Source of the DNA: Clonostachys chloroleuca | Taxonomy: Eukaryota; Ascomycota; Sordariomycetes; Hypocreales; Bionectriaceae | NCBI GenBank assembly: GCA_037952775.1 | Contig: JBANAY010000004.1 | Location: forward strand, 2,480,001-2,544,000 | Direction of reading: 5' to 3' | DNA: 64,000 bases | Shown here: piece by piece, positions 10,102-21,993 of the stretch | Numbering within the stretch: the stretch's first letter is position 1 | Layout of the letters: every line of letters starts with the position of its first letter | Made by a program: the position numbers and the translations under genes | Notes under the pieces: model-generated | Databases searched by the model: none | The model's input: the letters and a program-made list of their open reading frames with translations, nothing else | What the model was told of the DNA's origin: nothing

Positions 10102-13100
10102 ATGACCTCGAGGACCCCGATGGGCGTCCAGCAGCGACCGCCCCAACGAACGCTGAGCAATTCCTCGCTATCAACACCCAGACCGTCGACCCAGCAGCGA
10201 ACCCTTTCTCAGCAGCATATTCCGTCATCGCCCGTACGGAGAGAACCCGGTGATCAGGCATCAGACTCGGGCGATGCGCCCCCTGGCCGGCATGGCATCG
10301 GCACACCGAGGCGGGGAGCCTCGCGGCTTCGGCTAGAGTTGTCTAACGAGGCTGTATCTCATCTACAGATAGCTGTCGAATCGCCGCAAAGTATGACTTC
10401 AGCGCGAGCCCTTACATTGGGCGGCGACGGCACTGTCGATGGCGCGAATAGCCCTGCCCTGTCTCGCGTGTCTCACCAAGAAAATAATACTAATAACCCT
10501 CCCCTTCCTATGCCGAAGCGCCCAAGGTACCAAACATCACAAAAACCAGTGCGGCTAAAGGAATCGCCGTCGCCGACCGTTGGCGGGAAGAAAGACGGCC
10601 GCCCGAAACCGTATACTGTCGAAATACCTCCTGATGCGCCTCGACTTGCGCAGACCAAGAGAAACGAGCCAACAAACGGGGACTTGTTTGGGAAGGCCCT
10701 TTTCTCGGGCTATGGTGACTTTTTTCCGTGGTCTGGAAATCACTTCGAAGACGAGTGGTCAACCGAATCCATCACAAAAGGCACCTGGGAGAAGCCCAGC
10801 TCCACGGAATCATCACCTGCCAGGCTTGCCATTCTCCCAGCGCTTAAGCAAAAGAATGGGTTGAGTGCTCTATCAACTATTTATATGGGCGTCTTGAATC
10901 AGCGAAGACAACGCGGGCAAATTACCGCACCGTCGACCTTTAAACCACCCCCTCGAGTTACCCTCACCGATACAAAACGTGAAGTCTGGCTCAAGGACCT
11001 TGCGAACCCTGCAACATCGCTTCGCCGCCTCAGCCGTACAATCCCCCATGGCGTCCGAGGGCGAGTATTGCTCGACCAATGCCTGAATAAGAGAGTTCCT
11101 ACGGAACGAGCGGTTTGGCTAGCCAAATGCGTCGGAGCGAATGAGATAAGAGCTTTCAAGAGAAAAGGCGTCAACGGCGCAGTTGTAATGGGGGGCGAAG
11201 CCAAATGGAGTAGGGATTGGACGGGATTCGTTGAGCAGTTTATCGACTCTGTTACTTCGGCCGTCCACGATGTTGACTGGAAGTCAAAGGTCACGTACGC
11301 GTACGTATCAGTCTTGCCCAATGTCTGACTCTGCTGAGCGTCACCACTAACTGATCAATTTAGAATTCGGCTTGCATCAAATCTTTATTGGGAGCAGCTC
11401 CTAGATCGCGAACATTATTTGGAATGGATGACAGCAGGATTAGAAAGTAGTACCACAGGAAGACTCCCAATGTGGATCCTCATCGTGCGCATATACTGGT
11501 CGGACTTGCTTCGATCACGCAAGCATGGCAAGCGACTTGTTTATGGGTTTCTTCTTCATCTGAAATCAGTAAGTTATCTCCGTACTCCTGGATTATAGAT
11601 CCCTTCGCCTAACACATTGCACAGCTTTATGATGATCCGGACCGCGATGTTTTCACCCAGCTTTCAAACCAACTATCTTCAATTCTGCGAACACTTATCC
11701 AAAGCCACCCTGAAAGTTTTGTCTGCCCTCTGGATTGGTCAAAATACCGAGAAACACTTAAATCTGTCTTACCGGTAGAAGATCAGGGTGCCCAGAGGGC
11801 GTATTCGGGAATCAATGCTAGAAACGCATTTCTTGCCATCACGGGGTCTGCGTATACTCCCGCAGGGAAACAACAATTGGTGCGACTTCTCGACTCAACC
11901 TTTCGAAGATTTGTTGAACCGGATTTGGCCACTAAATGTTGGGAAATGAGTGATGACAAGTCTATCATCACGAGGACCCTGGTTGAATGGGCGACCTCGG
12001 CTTATCGTCCCGGTCTATCGAAAATCTATGTTGCGGCTAGCCTGCTACGATCCTGGGCTTCCATGGCTCGTTTCGAGGCAACTCCATCTGTACTTGAGGT
12101 GATAGATGGTGTTGAAACTCACGATGCGGACAGAAAGAACCAGTTTTATCTGCTTGTATCGGAGCTCGTCCGAAATGGGAGTTTTTCCATTCCCTACTAT
12201 CTTCAATGGTTAATTGCCAGAGGAGGTTTTCGTGGTGCTTCCGATGTTGATCCTGATGACGGTCCATGCGCTACAAGGCTGCTCATTGAAATGCCAATAC
12301 ATTGTTTTCCGAAGAAATGGAGGAATGAGAGGAGTAACCTTCTTCGTCGAGCCGGAGGATACTCGACAGAAAGCGAGGAGATCGACCTCTCTAATGCGAT
12401 CAAATGTGTGGACCATACATTGGGACTCCCGCTCCCACCTGATGATCCTGTGTTTCAGCGAAAACCGCTTCCCCTTCGAAAGCTATTGGTCAGAATCAGA
12501 AAGAGCAGCCGTGCATGCAAGGCATCTATTGGGTGCCATCTACGCGATGTTGTGGCTCGACAGGTTTCTGCTGATGGAAGCCCGCCTACAATGCTAGCGC
12601 TATTCATGTCTGCTCGGGCTATCCTCGAGACAGCTGAGGATTTTGCGATGCTCTCAGACACCATTCGAGCATGTTCGAAGGCCTCAGAACCTAGCATACT
12701 CGCTGCATGTGCTGACACTGTGAATGCTCATTTACCAATATTCCTCGGCATGGGGTCTGCAGTTGAAGTATTCCAGCAACTGTGTGAACGACTGAGGATC
12801 ATTGTTCAACAAGGGGTGCTTGCTCGGCCACTCCTTGCCTCCATCTCATGTCTCGCCAATAGATTACCCGATCAGGATGAACTTGCTGGCCAACTTGGCC
12901 AACAACTGCTTCAGTGCGATCGGAGTAGCGCTATCGACGCCTGTTCTCCGGTTTCCGACAACATGATAACGCAGTCTCAAGGGGCCGAAGGTGAAATATC
13001 CGACGAGATCGATAAACTCCTCGCCAACGGCAACAGTATTGACCACCCAACAATGAACAGGCTGTTTCGGACGCTTGTACCGAGGCTAGAGATTGGATGG

Positions 13101-14831
13101 GCTAAACTTGACGAGAGCCGTAGAGTCTTCGCCTCCTTGTTGACCAAGATGCGCGTTTTTGACCCTCTACATTTCGATAAACTAATGACGGATTGGGTCA
13201 GCCATGTCAGCTCGATGGACTCGCGGCCTAAGCTTTTGGATCTTTACCCCCTTCTTCTAACTGCTGGCTGCTTGAACATCACCGTCTTACTTCACGCCTC
13301 CAACATATCACCAGCTATGGTGTCGCAGGGCGTGAAAGGTACTGGCCGGGTACCTGAACCTTATTTTCAAGAATTACTCGATTTACTTCTGGCAAAGATG
13401 CCCAAATCCAATACTTTGACAGCGGAGGAAGAGTACCAATTTACTGTTCACCAACAGTCTGCCCAGCATGATGACCCAGCAATGTTCTTGTCTTTGGTCC
13501 GAAGCGCGATTGTTGAGTATATCAGCATGCGAGACGTTTCAGACAAAGGTCACCTACCCTTGGAAGATCCTAAACTCCGCGGGATGCTTACTGAAGGCCT
13601 GAGATACCTGGTCACGGTGGATTCGGCCGCTGTGAGCGAGTCTTTAAGCATCAACAACCTGCCAGATGGGTGCGGCGAGTTCCTGTCGTCTCTCTCAACC
13701 CGACTACTCTTGCCTGATAACGGCGAGGAAGTCCAAACGACATTTGACCAAATACTTGGTCTAGCCAATGAGCTGACTCTGCCCTTTTGCCAACTGAAGC
13801 TGAACCTAGATCTTTCCATGAATCAAGGCAACCCAACGGAGACCGACGAACCGGTAGACACCGGTGACGCATCGACATCTCGATTTGAGCTCTTCGCCAC
13901 GGCCATGGATCGCGCGATCGAGGCCAACAATATTATTTGGACGAGTATGCTCCCATGTCTTAGTACAGATATAGCTCATCACTTGCGGAGCCTTGCCTAC
14001 TCCAGGTTTTTGGGCCTGGTCCCATCTCTTAAGTCGGTATCTTCTATCGAAGGAACCTCGGAATATCGAATCCACATGGCCGAAAACCTTATCGGCGTCA
14101 TCGAAGCTATTAGTGCTGGGCAACCCTCACCGAAGACGTCTCAACTAAGTATGCTTGCGGTGGAGAAGCTGGTCGACCTAGGAGAGATCATTGCAAGCCG
14201 AGAGCACAAGGAATTGCTAATGGCTGTGTTGAACCATTGGCTTCCTGCTCTGCTAAGACTGATTATCCTTCAAGGCCTTGCACGTGACAATGCCACCTTT
14301 GGGGCTCCTTCAAGTGCAGGACCTGGCGGCAAGCTCTCGCTTGTCACAGTGAATTGTGAGGCTCGGGCTCGTGCATTTCTTGCACTTTGTAACTTGCTCC
14401 TCATCCTCCAGTGTCTGCCACCCGAGGTTTCTGGTGCACTGAGCCAACAAGTATTCGACGTTGCCGTTGTCCTTGTCGATGCTTTACCGGACGATCTTCG
14501 CCAACAGTGTGCCAGGAATGTTCTTCTACTCCCCGGCATGATGGCCGGCTTGAATGTATCATCAGACCCGCGTCTGTATTATTTACTGAGCACGCCGCAG
14601 CCGGCAATGGCCGACAATCTTGTGCTTGCACACAAAGATAAGCCGGGTACGCTCCACGGCAGTGGAGGACGGGGGATGGGTGCCATGTACGGCATCGGTC
14701 CCTCTACATCACATAAGCTCTCCCCATTCCTAATGAGGCGATGGGAGATGCTTAACGAGTCCACCCCCAATGTGGGTGAAAACGACACCAGCCTAAGCCT
14801 CGGGCTTTTTGAAGCCATTAAAATCCAATAA
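10102..14831 (+). CDS. srb8: Mediator complex subunit 12 (Srb8/Med12)
   Basis: Large subunit of the Mediator CDK8 kinase module, which regulates RNA polymerase II transcription in the nucleus. Exons are 10102-11300, 11364-11568 and 11625-14831, joined with consistent phase into 1536 residues. The start is the ATG at 10102 (MTSRTPMGVQQRP, typical of fungal Srb8); the longer open frame begins at a non-ATG codon. Diagnostic segments are GYGDFFPWSGNHFEDEW, the Med12 core LRRLSRTIPHGVRGRVLL, KRVPTERAVWLAKCVGANEI and FKRKGVNGAVVMGGEAKW, and the C-terminal MRRWEMLNESTPNVGENDTS shared by fungal homologues. The N-terminal 150 residues are Ser/Gln/Pro-rich and disordered. Both introns have GT...AG ends; the first has a clear CTAAC-type branch site. 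Convergent with the RhoGAP gene. Highly confident. Confidence 0.94.
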
Positions 14832-15968
14832 CAACAAAATTGTTCGTTACTGATCTTGGTGACCTTTTATTAATCACATCCGCTTCGACATTATTTTCCT
14901 TGCTTTCGCTTTTGATTTTGGTTTTTCATTTGTCTACATTGAACGACGATCGTCTACATGGTGTATGAGACACGTTCTACTACGGTTCCGGTTCGCGCCA
15001 AGTGATTTCTTCCTTGTTTTGGGGTAAGGCGGCACAGCATTGAGGCGGTTTAGCGGAGCCTGGGAAGACTGAATTTATCTTTTTTTATACACATATTGGG
15101 ATTGACAGCATTGGCATGCATGTATCTTTTCAGTTTAGCTGTTTCATCTTTGAGCTGCATTGGGAGCGAGCGTGGTGCAGGGAAAGCTGACTGGTGACGA
15201 CAGTCAGGGTTTTGAGGATGTCAAGACGTAGGGTAAGGTTTTTATTATGATGGAGAGAGCCTGGGAATATCTCTAATTCTTGTGCGCATGCAATTCACGG
15301 TTATGGATATATGGGCCGTGGATGTCCGAATATGCATGATCTTGAAATATACAACTTCATTATGACTTTGTGTTACATAGTTATTCATATATGCTTATCA
15401 AGCTGCGAGAAGTCTACTGCTTTTGCTTTCTCGACGTGACGTGTCTAAAATGGAAACCCTCTCCTCGGTAACCCCATTCCAACCACCCTTGACTCCGTCC
15501 CCGGTTCTCATGGTTTCTATTCTTTCACATCATTCCACCCGCCCTGTGACCATACATATCCATTCCCTCGCCTGGTCATAGATAACTTTGTATCTGGGCT
15601 TGGAGAATTCGTTTGCTCAAACAGGAAAAACAACTCGTTTGGAAAAAGCTGGAAAGACGAGGCAAACCAAGAGAGCTATTCCTACAGTTGGCAGTGGTTC
15701 CGCAAAAACCGATAACGAGGCAAGATAATCAAATAAACACAACGTAGAGTAAAAGAAAAGAAGCGCACTATGCCATGTTTTGAGCTACGGGACGATGAAA
15801 CAGCGAGATGAAGGAACGGGTGAGTCTATCGCTTTGGCAGAACAACGGATGTGATGAGAGGAGACAATGTGAGAAAAGCAAAGAAAGATGGAAAATGTCG
15901 AGATTCATCACATCGTTCAGCAACGTGTAGCTCCGCCATAAGTCGGAGGAAGACAGAATAGAGTAAGA
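14832..15968. other. Convergent 3' region MED12 / RGD1
   Basis: 1.1 kb of AT-rich non-coding sequence between two converging genes, consistent with two 3' untranslated regions. Nothing else could be supported on either strand. Confidence 0.5.
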
Positions 15969-18477
15969 TTAATCTTCATCAAAGATGTCATATGTGTTCT
16001 GGAGGATGGTGTCGACGACCTTGATCTGCCAGCCGGCATCGGCGATGGCATTGCTGGGATCAGTACCCATGATGGTGGGACCGAAGATGACAGCGAGGTT
16101 GTGCGAGTTCATCCGGTTAACGTGCGCATTGTCCATGACGCGGTACAGGTGCAGGGAGAGCGCGCGCAGTGTGGCGTAGTTGGGGTCGGGGAGGCTATTG
16201 ATAATGGCGTGCATGGAGTCGCGGCGAGCAACATCGTCATCATGCTCTATGAATATTCAAGTTAGTTAACTACCCCCTTTTCTGAAGGGGTTGATCAAAA
16301 GTGACTTACTGGCAGCTGCAACAAAGCTATCGTGATGTTCCGAAGTCAAAAGGGGATCGGGAAGATCACGCAGGAACTGCTTCAACAGTCCAGTGACGCT
16401 GTTGACGTCATGATAGAAGTTTTCGGGATTTCTGAAATCAAGAGCTGGGTTTTGAGAGTCTATCCAACCATGGTTAGTTCCCACCGTGGTGTTCATGTCG
16501 ATGCTTTGTGAGTGTCATAGTACATACCTGTATCAAACATGTGCTTCAGCTTTTGAACGTGAACCAGGGAGCCAGACTGCCTGTAAATGCCTTCAACCCC
16601 AAGTCCGTACAAGTCAGCAGCCTGGATACACTGGTGAACGACCAAGGGTACGGCCAAGCCGTCACGCTCATATAAGCGGCTGAGATGCACACCAAAGACT
16701 GGCTTCGGGGGCGCAGATGTGGTTTGGATAGGGCCGGGAGACGCGGACTTCAAACCCGCCGATGTGTGGCTGCCCTGCCTCTCGTGTTGTGCGGCAGCGG
16801 CCTGACTGGACTGGAATGGAAGAGCACCCAACTGAGGTGGCCCAACAGGACTACCAGGCGTATATGCTGGAGGAGGGTGACCACTTGAGGTCTGAACGCC
16901 GCTGTTGCTGCCATAATCGGTTTGGCTGAAAGTCCGGTTGTGAGAGGGAGGGAAAGATGGCGGGTTCGGAGGTCCTGTTGGTGTGAAATTTGTCGGGTTT
17001 TTACCCAGCGAAGCTGGGTGACCCATTGGGGGGTTGATTGGGTTCAAACCAGTGTTGGTTTTTGAAGGAGGCCCCGACGGTGGGGGCGGACCAGCAGAGG
17101 ATTGAGGAGGATGGGATTGGAGCGGCGCTTTATTGATTGAACCCTGGTTAGACGGTTCTCTAGCATGCGAAGGCCCTGGGCCAAGGACCTAAATGGGAGT
17201 TAGCAGATCTCCATGGACTTCAGGTGATGCGGCTTATATATTTACGGGATTTCGCTCGTATTTCACATCGCCAGGGACGTGAGGAACCTTGCTCGATTGG
17301 GCAGAGATGTAATCGTTGAGATCCCTTTCATTGTCGATCGATAGCACAGCGTTCCGAAGACTGCGAACAGAACTGGGATCGGCGCCAGGGGCCGGGATTG
17401 GGCTCACGCTCAAACCATTACTCAAAAGAAGCTTCTCGCTGAGGAGAGCTAGTTGAAGAAGGATTCACGTCAGTAACATATTCACATTGAATAATCAGGG
17501 TGATTTACCATATTGCTGAAGCTGCAACGACAGTCCAGCGTCAATGTCTTTGATGAGATCCTGAAGGGCCCTGACAGCTTCGGGGCGAGTAGAGGTTTCG
17601 AGGTGATGTTTCTCTGTCTGCAACGTCTGCACATGACTCTTGTAAGTCTGATCGGCATTCTGGACCTTCTTCAGCAGATCTTCCTCTTGCTGAGCGGCAG
17701 ACTTGTTCTTGAAGGCGTTGAAGACCTTGCCAGTTTGCTTCTCTCCCGTCTTGATCTTGTCGTATTCATCCGAGAGAGAGTCGTACTTGGCCTTGCTCTT
17801 GCGCATGGTCTGCTCAAGCTCAGCCACCTTGTGCTCCGCGCTGAGCCCAGTGGTCTTCCATGTCTTGCGACTTTGTTCGGAGCTGTTGACAAGCTCGACG
17901 AGCTCATCGTGCATCTTCAGCAAGGACGAGGCAAATTGGGAACCATTCTCGGACATGCGCTCGTGGATTTGGACTATGTCGTCGTATGCGGAAGAGAAGC
18001 TGCCTTGGCGATGGTCTGGCTGGCGGAGGCTATGTTGAGTGGCTCGGCTCACTTTCTTCAGGCCCTGTGCATTACTCTCCTCAAGAGATGCTCGCTTCTT
18101 GAGGAAGGAAGCGAATTCCTATTGCTCCCGAATTAGCTTATAGTGCCAAAATAGGCCATTGGCAAACGGAGCGGCTTGCCTTGGAAGTAGCTATGCTAGC
18201 CTTTAGGCGATTGAGTAAGGTTGTAATGCCGATCTAGAGACAAGTTAGGAGCCGGTCTGAGTAGACAGGATTGAGGTGGTATAGCTCATGTTACCTCGGA
18301 GGAGAGAACGTCGTTGACTTGCTTCAGGACCTCTGGACTGGGGCCTTGGGAGGGATTTGTCGCGACCTCGGGCGCAATGGCTGGGCTGTTGGTCGCTGCT
18401 CGGTCAAGAGGGAAACTATTCTGATGGAACCCATCTCGATCATGTCCATCGACCGGCGAGGTGAGGACGTCGGCCAT
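15969..18477 (-). CDS. rgd1: F-BAR and RhoGAP domain protein, Rgd1-like
   Basis: Rho GTPase-activating protein that binds curved membranes through an F-BAR domain; yeast Rgd1 acts on Rho3 and Rho4 in polarity and cytokinesis. Seven exons on the minus strand: 18477-18295, 18233-18180, 18118-17509, 17448-17246, 17188-16528, 16459-16310, 16246-15969, giving 712 residues with matching phases. The start ATG (MADVLTSP) is at 18477. The FCH/F-BAR region spans about residues 62-350 (LLNRLKASIATSK then EFASFLKKRASLEE, long heptads). A Pro/Ser-rich linker follows, then RhoGAP from FGVHLSRLYERDGLAVPLVV, with the arginine-finger loop GVEGIYRQSG, then LLKQFLRDLPDPLLT and NLAVIFGPTIMG. The second intron (18179-18119) starts with GC (AAG|GCAAGC), a non-canonical GC-AG intron supported by continuity of the FCH helix. 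Confidence 0.92.
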
Positions 18478-19868
18478 TTTGACGGGGTGCAAGCGCTAGG
18501 CAAGGCTGGTGGTGTGGTGTAGGTCGGACAGGGTATGATTGTTATTTCCGATAGAGCTTTCAGTAGTCGTCGTCACACGGTCTCGGCATTCCTTGAAGGC
18601 GAGCAGGAGCGTCAATTGCACATGTGCGGTGGTCGAGAGGAGCTTGGCGGGTGCGTCGCTGTACTTGGGCCGCAAGGAATGGGCAGATGGAAAGTCAGGT
18701 AACCCCCTTCGGAGATTGCGCTAGTGATTGATCTGCTCACGATCGTCGTCGAGGTGCGCAGAGGCGTTTGCCAGGAAGCCGCGGCAGCTTGCTGGACTCG
18801 GACGGCGTGGAATGCGTGGGTTTGCGACCAAGGAGCACAGCTGGAGAAACGAGTCGGCAGGCGTGATTGTTGTGGGAAGATGTTGGGTGTCTGCTTTGCA
18901 GCACCTTGGTGGAAGTGCCAACCTCAAGCCACCGACCTCGTCATGCAGCAAGGATCAGGGTCTATTTGCGGAGCTGGAGCCATGGAACAAGAGCTGGCGC
19001 GCACTGTGGCGACATGCCCAGTGGCTGTGCATTACGTAGCACCACCCAAGTGGGCTTTCCACGACGACAGACACTATGCCAACCACCCTCAACCCGGAGA
19101 TGCCATCTTTCAAACGAAACAACCCTGATACGTTCATAGCATGGCCAGATATATGATTCCTATGGACTTATTCTTTCGAGGTGCATATCCCACGCTTGCT
19201 GCCTCTCAACTACCTATGCTAGGTGGTGTTGCCTCCGCGCTCAGTACAATAACACTGGCGTCAGTTCTTGTGTATCTGCTGAGTTCTCGCTAATTACCCT
19301 GACATTAAAGTAAAATCAAGTAAAATCAAACGGAATCTTCAATAAATCGCATCCGCGTCTACCCAACATTTGCATCTCGATGCTGACCAGAAGGGGACAA
19401 AGGATAAGGGAACTCCCAAGAAGAAACAGATATATCAATGAGACAGACTCAATTGCTTTCGAGCCCAGTGTCATATCTAAAATGATGAATTCGTAGCCAG
19501 TTCAAAGGGGACAATGATATATGCCACCTCTCCAGAACTCCGGAATGTGTCCCCTCAGGGTATCTCGAATCTGTACAATCCCGTAAAAAATAGGAATAAT
19601 AAGGGGCAATAGGAAACAGTAAATTCGTAAGATGTACATGCGCTAGACAAAGGGAAGACTTCTTGCATCTTCGAAGAGAAAAGGGTATGAGATAATGTGA
19701 CTGAAATCCAAAAAGAACAAGAGACAGGGAACTGTATATTACTTAATTCCAAAGGTGATATCGATGGAAGAAATGGCAAGAACGAGCAAGGTAAAGAAAC
19801 CATCATCGAAATACCCAAAATCATAATGCCGGATACTGAGCCAGGGTATCGTGGTCGCAAATCGCTCG
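18478..19868. other. Intergenic region between RGD1 and the RBR gene
   Basis: 1.4 kb holding the RGD1 promoter/leader (18478 to about 19100) and the 3' region of the RBR ligase gene. The ORFs around 18720-19130 on both strands lack protein-like features. No feature is supported. Confidence 0.5.
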
Positions 19869-21993
19869 CTATGAGGCATTCTCGGAATCGACAGCCGTCC
19901 CGTCTTTAACTTCTTCCTCGGCATCTGGCCATGTTGGGACGGGAATCTGTGCGTATCTCAAACCGTCCGTCTTCTCGGTCTCTTTGCAGAGAACTTCCAC
20001 CGAAAGCTCCCAGCGTTTTCGCAATCTCTCCTGCCGCGACTTGCATAGATTGTCGACTTCTTCTAGCTCTAGAGCGTGTTGCGAAATTAGGCTTTCTAAT
20101 TCCTCTTGTCGTTTCGCCGTGTGGTTTTCCAACTCCACCTCCTGCCTATCAAGCAACTCTTCCATCCGCTTTGCTTGGCGGTCTCTCATGACGTTGATCT
20201 TCGATTGATGCAAACGTTCCATGTTATCTCGGAGATTGTATTGCTGACCCAGTTCTCTTAAATCGCGCTCTGTGACCGTTCTCTGTGGCATATCAGTGCT
20301 GGGGCTGCGCCCCAACCCTTCGCAGTAGGCTTCCATATGCTTTAGCCGAATCTTCACGCTCCGTTCGCTTTGCTCTAGTGTATTTCGCAATTCCATCTCC
20401 GCTGCCACTTGTCGATCCTCCAAATGGCCGGCCGTTTTCGTGTGCCGCTCCTTCATCTTTTCCCCTAATTCGGCATACTTCTCCTCCAGCGCTTTTTTCT
20501 GCGCAGTCTGGCGTTCCTTCAAGGCAATCCTCCCCTTTGCAGCAAACTCCTGGAACCGCTGTATTTCATCCTCTTGAGATTTGATAAGTTGCTGGAATGC
20601 CTCGTGATTATTCGAACGCTCTTCTGCCTCCTTTTGTTTGACGGCCTCCTCGGCCGCAGCGGCAACTTGCGCAGCCTTCTCCACCTCGAGTTTGGCAAGG
20701 CGCTCCTGTTCCTCAATGCGTCGCCTCTCGAGTTCTTCCTCCCCATTGCAAACGTTCGGGCAACCCACCGAGGGATTCCAGACGCCCCCACAGATGTAGC
20801 AGAACTGCGCCTTGCACCTGCAGGTCATATGGGTGCATCCCTGGGCCAGTTCGACAAGATTCCGGCATTTGTAACACCTCCGCCACCCCGACTTCTCGCC
20901 CATTTTCAAAACCGCCTCCAGCTCCCAGTCCTCTGGGCAATCCTTCCCCACCGGGTGGGCGTTGCGCTTGCATGTTACACAAGCCCTCGTGTCACATTTC
21001 CGGCATGTGACATTAAATGGGTGTTTCGGATCGATCTTGTGTCGAGGTGGTATAAACTCACCGCAATCCGCGTTCGGACAGAATATCCTTGCCTCCCAAG
21101 GCGTGCTGAACTGGACGACAGCCTTCAAGAAGACTTGTTGGGTTTCCCGCGGCAAAACGGCCTTCACGATATTGGTTGGTATGGGCTGCGTGCAGCACCT
21201 TGGGGGCATCTTGGATTCCTCGGTAGTGGATTGGCTGATCATGACTCGTAGGCAGCTGGCGCAATACGTGTGGCCGCACGGAAGACTATGCAAAGTGTTT
21301 GACTTCTGGAAATCGTCCCGACAGCAGACACAGGATCTGGAGATTAGGTGTGTTAATGACAAGGCCATGCAAGACAGGGCTTCATAAGATCGAGGCTACA
21401 TACAGGTTAGGTGGGAAGGGCTGTATTGACTTTCTCCGCCATCGAATCTTGCCCTTGAGTCCCGATTTTACACTAAACAAACTCTTCTTGGTGCTAATAC
21501 TGAAGAGGCTCTTGGCAGTGCTGTCGGTAGGCGACTCAACTTTGCAGAACTTAGGCTGGTCGAGGTTCTTGTCCACCTGCGTCAGGTACTTGTCATATGG
21601 CTGGAAGCTGAGGGTCTTGGGCTGTCCCTTCTCTTTCCCACCGAGCGAGGTCGACTCCGAACTGGGAGGGGCGAATATGGACGAGTATATGGTGAGATCA
21701 GTGCTCGCAGAATCGTGAGAGCCCGTCGAGAAGGTCCGGGCGTGGTAAGTCGCGGCCGTCGAGGCAGACTGGGCGCTGATTGTATAGCGCTTGTCGTCGG
21801 CGTCGTCAATGGCTTGGGAAATCGAGATGCCAAGCTGCTGAGCCCGGGAGACCAGTTCGTCGTCGATGTGGACCTCGAGTTTTCCCAAGGGCAACCTCAA
21901 GACCTCATTGAAGTAGGCGGCGTCGCTTAGCCCGTCGATTAACGTCGGCTCGAGCTCCTCAGTCTGAAGCTTGGGCGGAGCGATGGACGCCAT
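19869..21993 (-). CDS. RBR (RING-IBR-RING) E3 ubiquitin ligase with long coiled-coil tail
   Basis: Two exons on the minus strand, 21993-21404 and 21336-19869, encoding 685 residues; the intron (21403-21337) has GTATGT and CAG ends, and the ATG is at 21993. RBR ligases take ubiquitin from an E2 onto a catalytic cysteine in RING2 before passing it to substrate. RING1 begins right after the splice (SCVCCRDDFQKSNTLHSLPCGHTYC), the IBR has FCPNADCGEFIPP and CDTRACVTCKRNAH, and RING2 reads CYKCRNLVELAQGCTHMTC with CRCKAQFCYICG. By analogy with parkin the catalytic cysteine is the one in QGCTHMTC. After RING2 comes about 275 residues of Glu/Lys/Arg/Gln-rich helix with strong coiled-coil character. 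The N-terminal 190 residues are not recognised. Similar proteins are common in filamentous fungi; the substrate is unknown. Confidence 0.88.
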
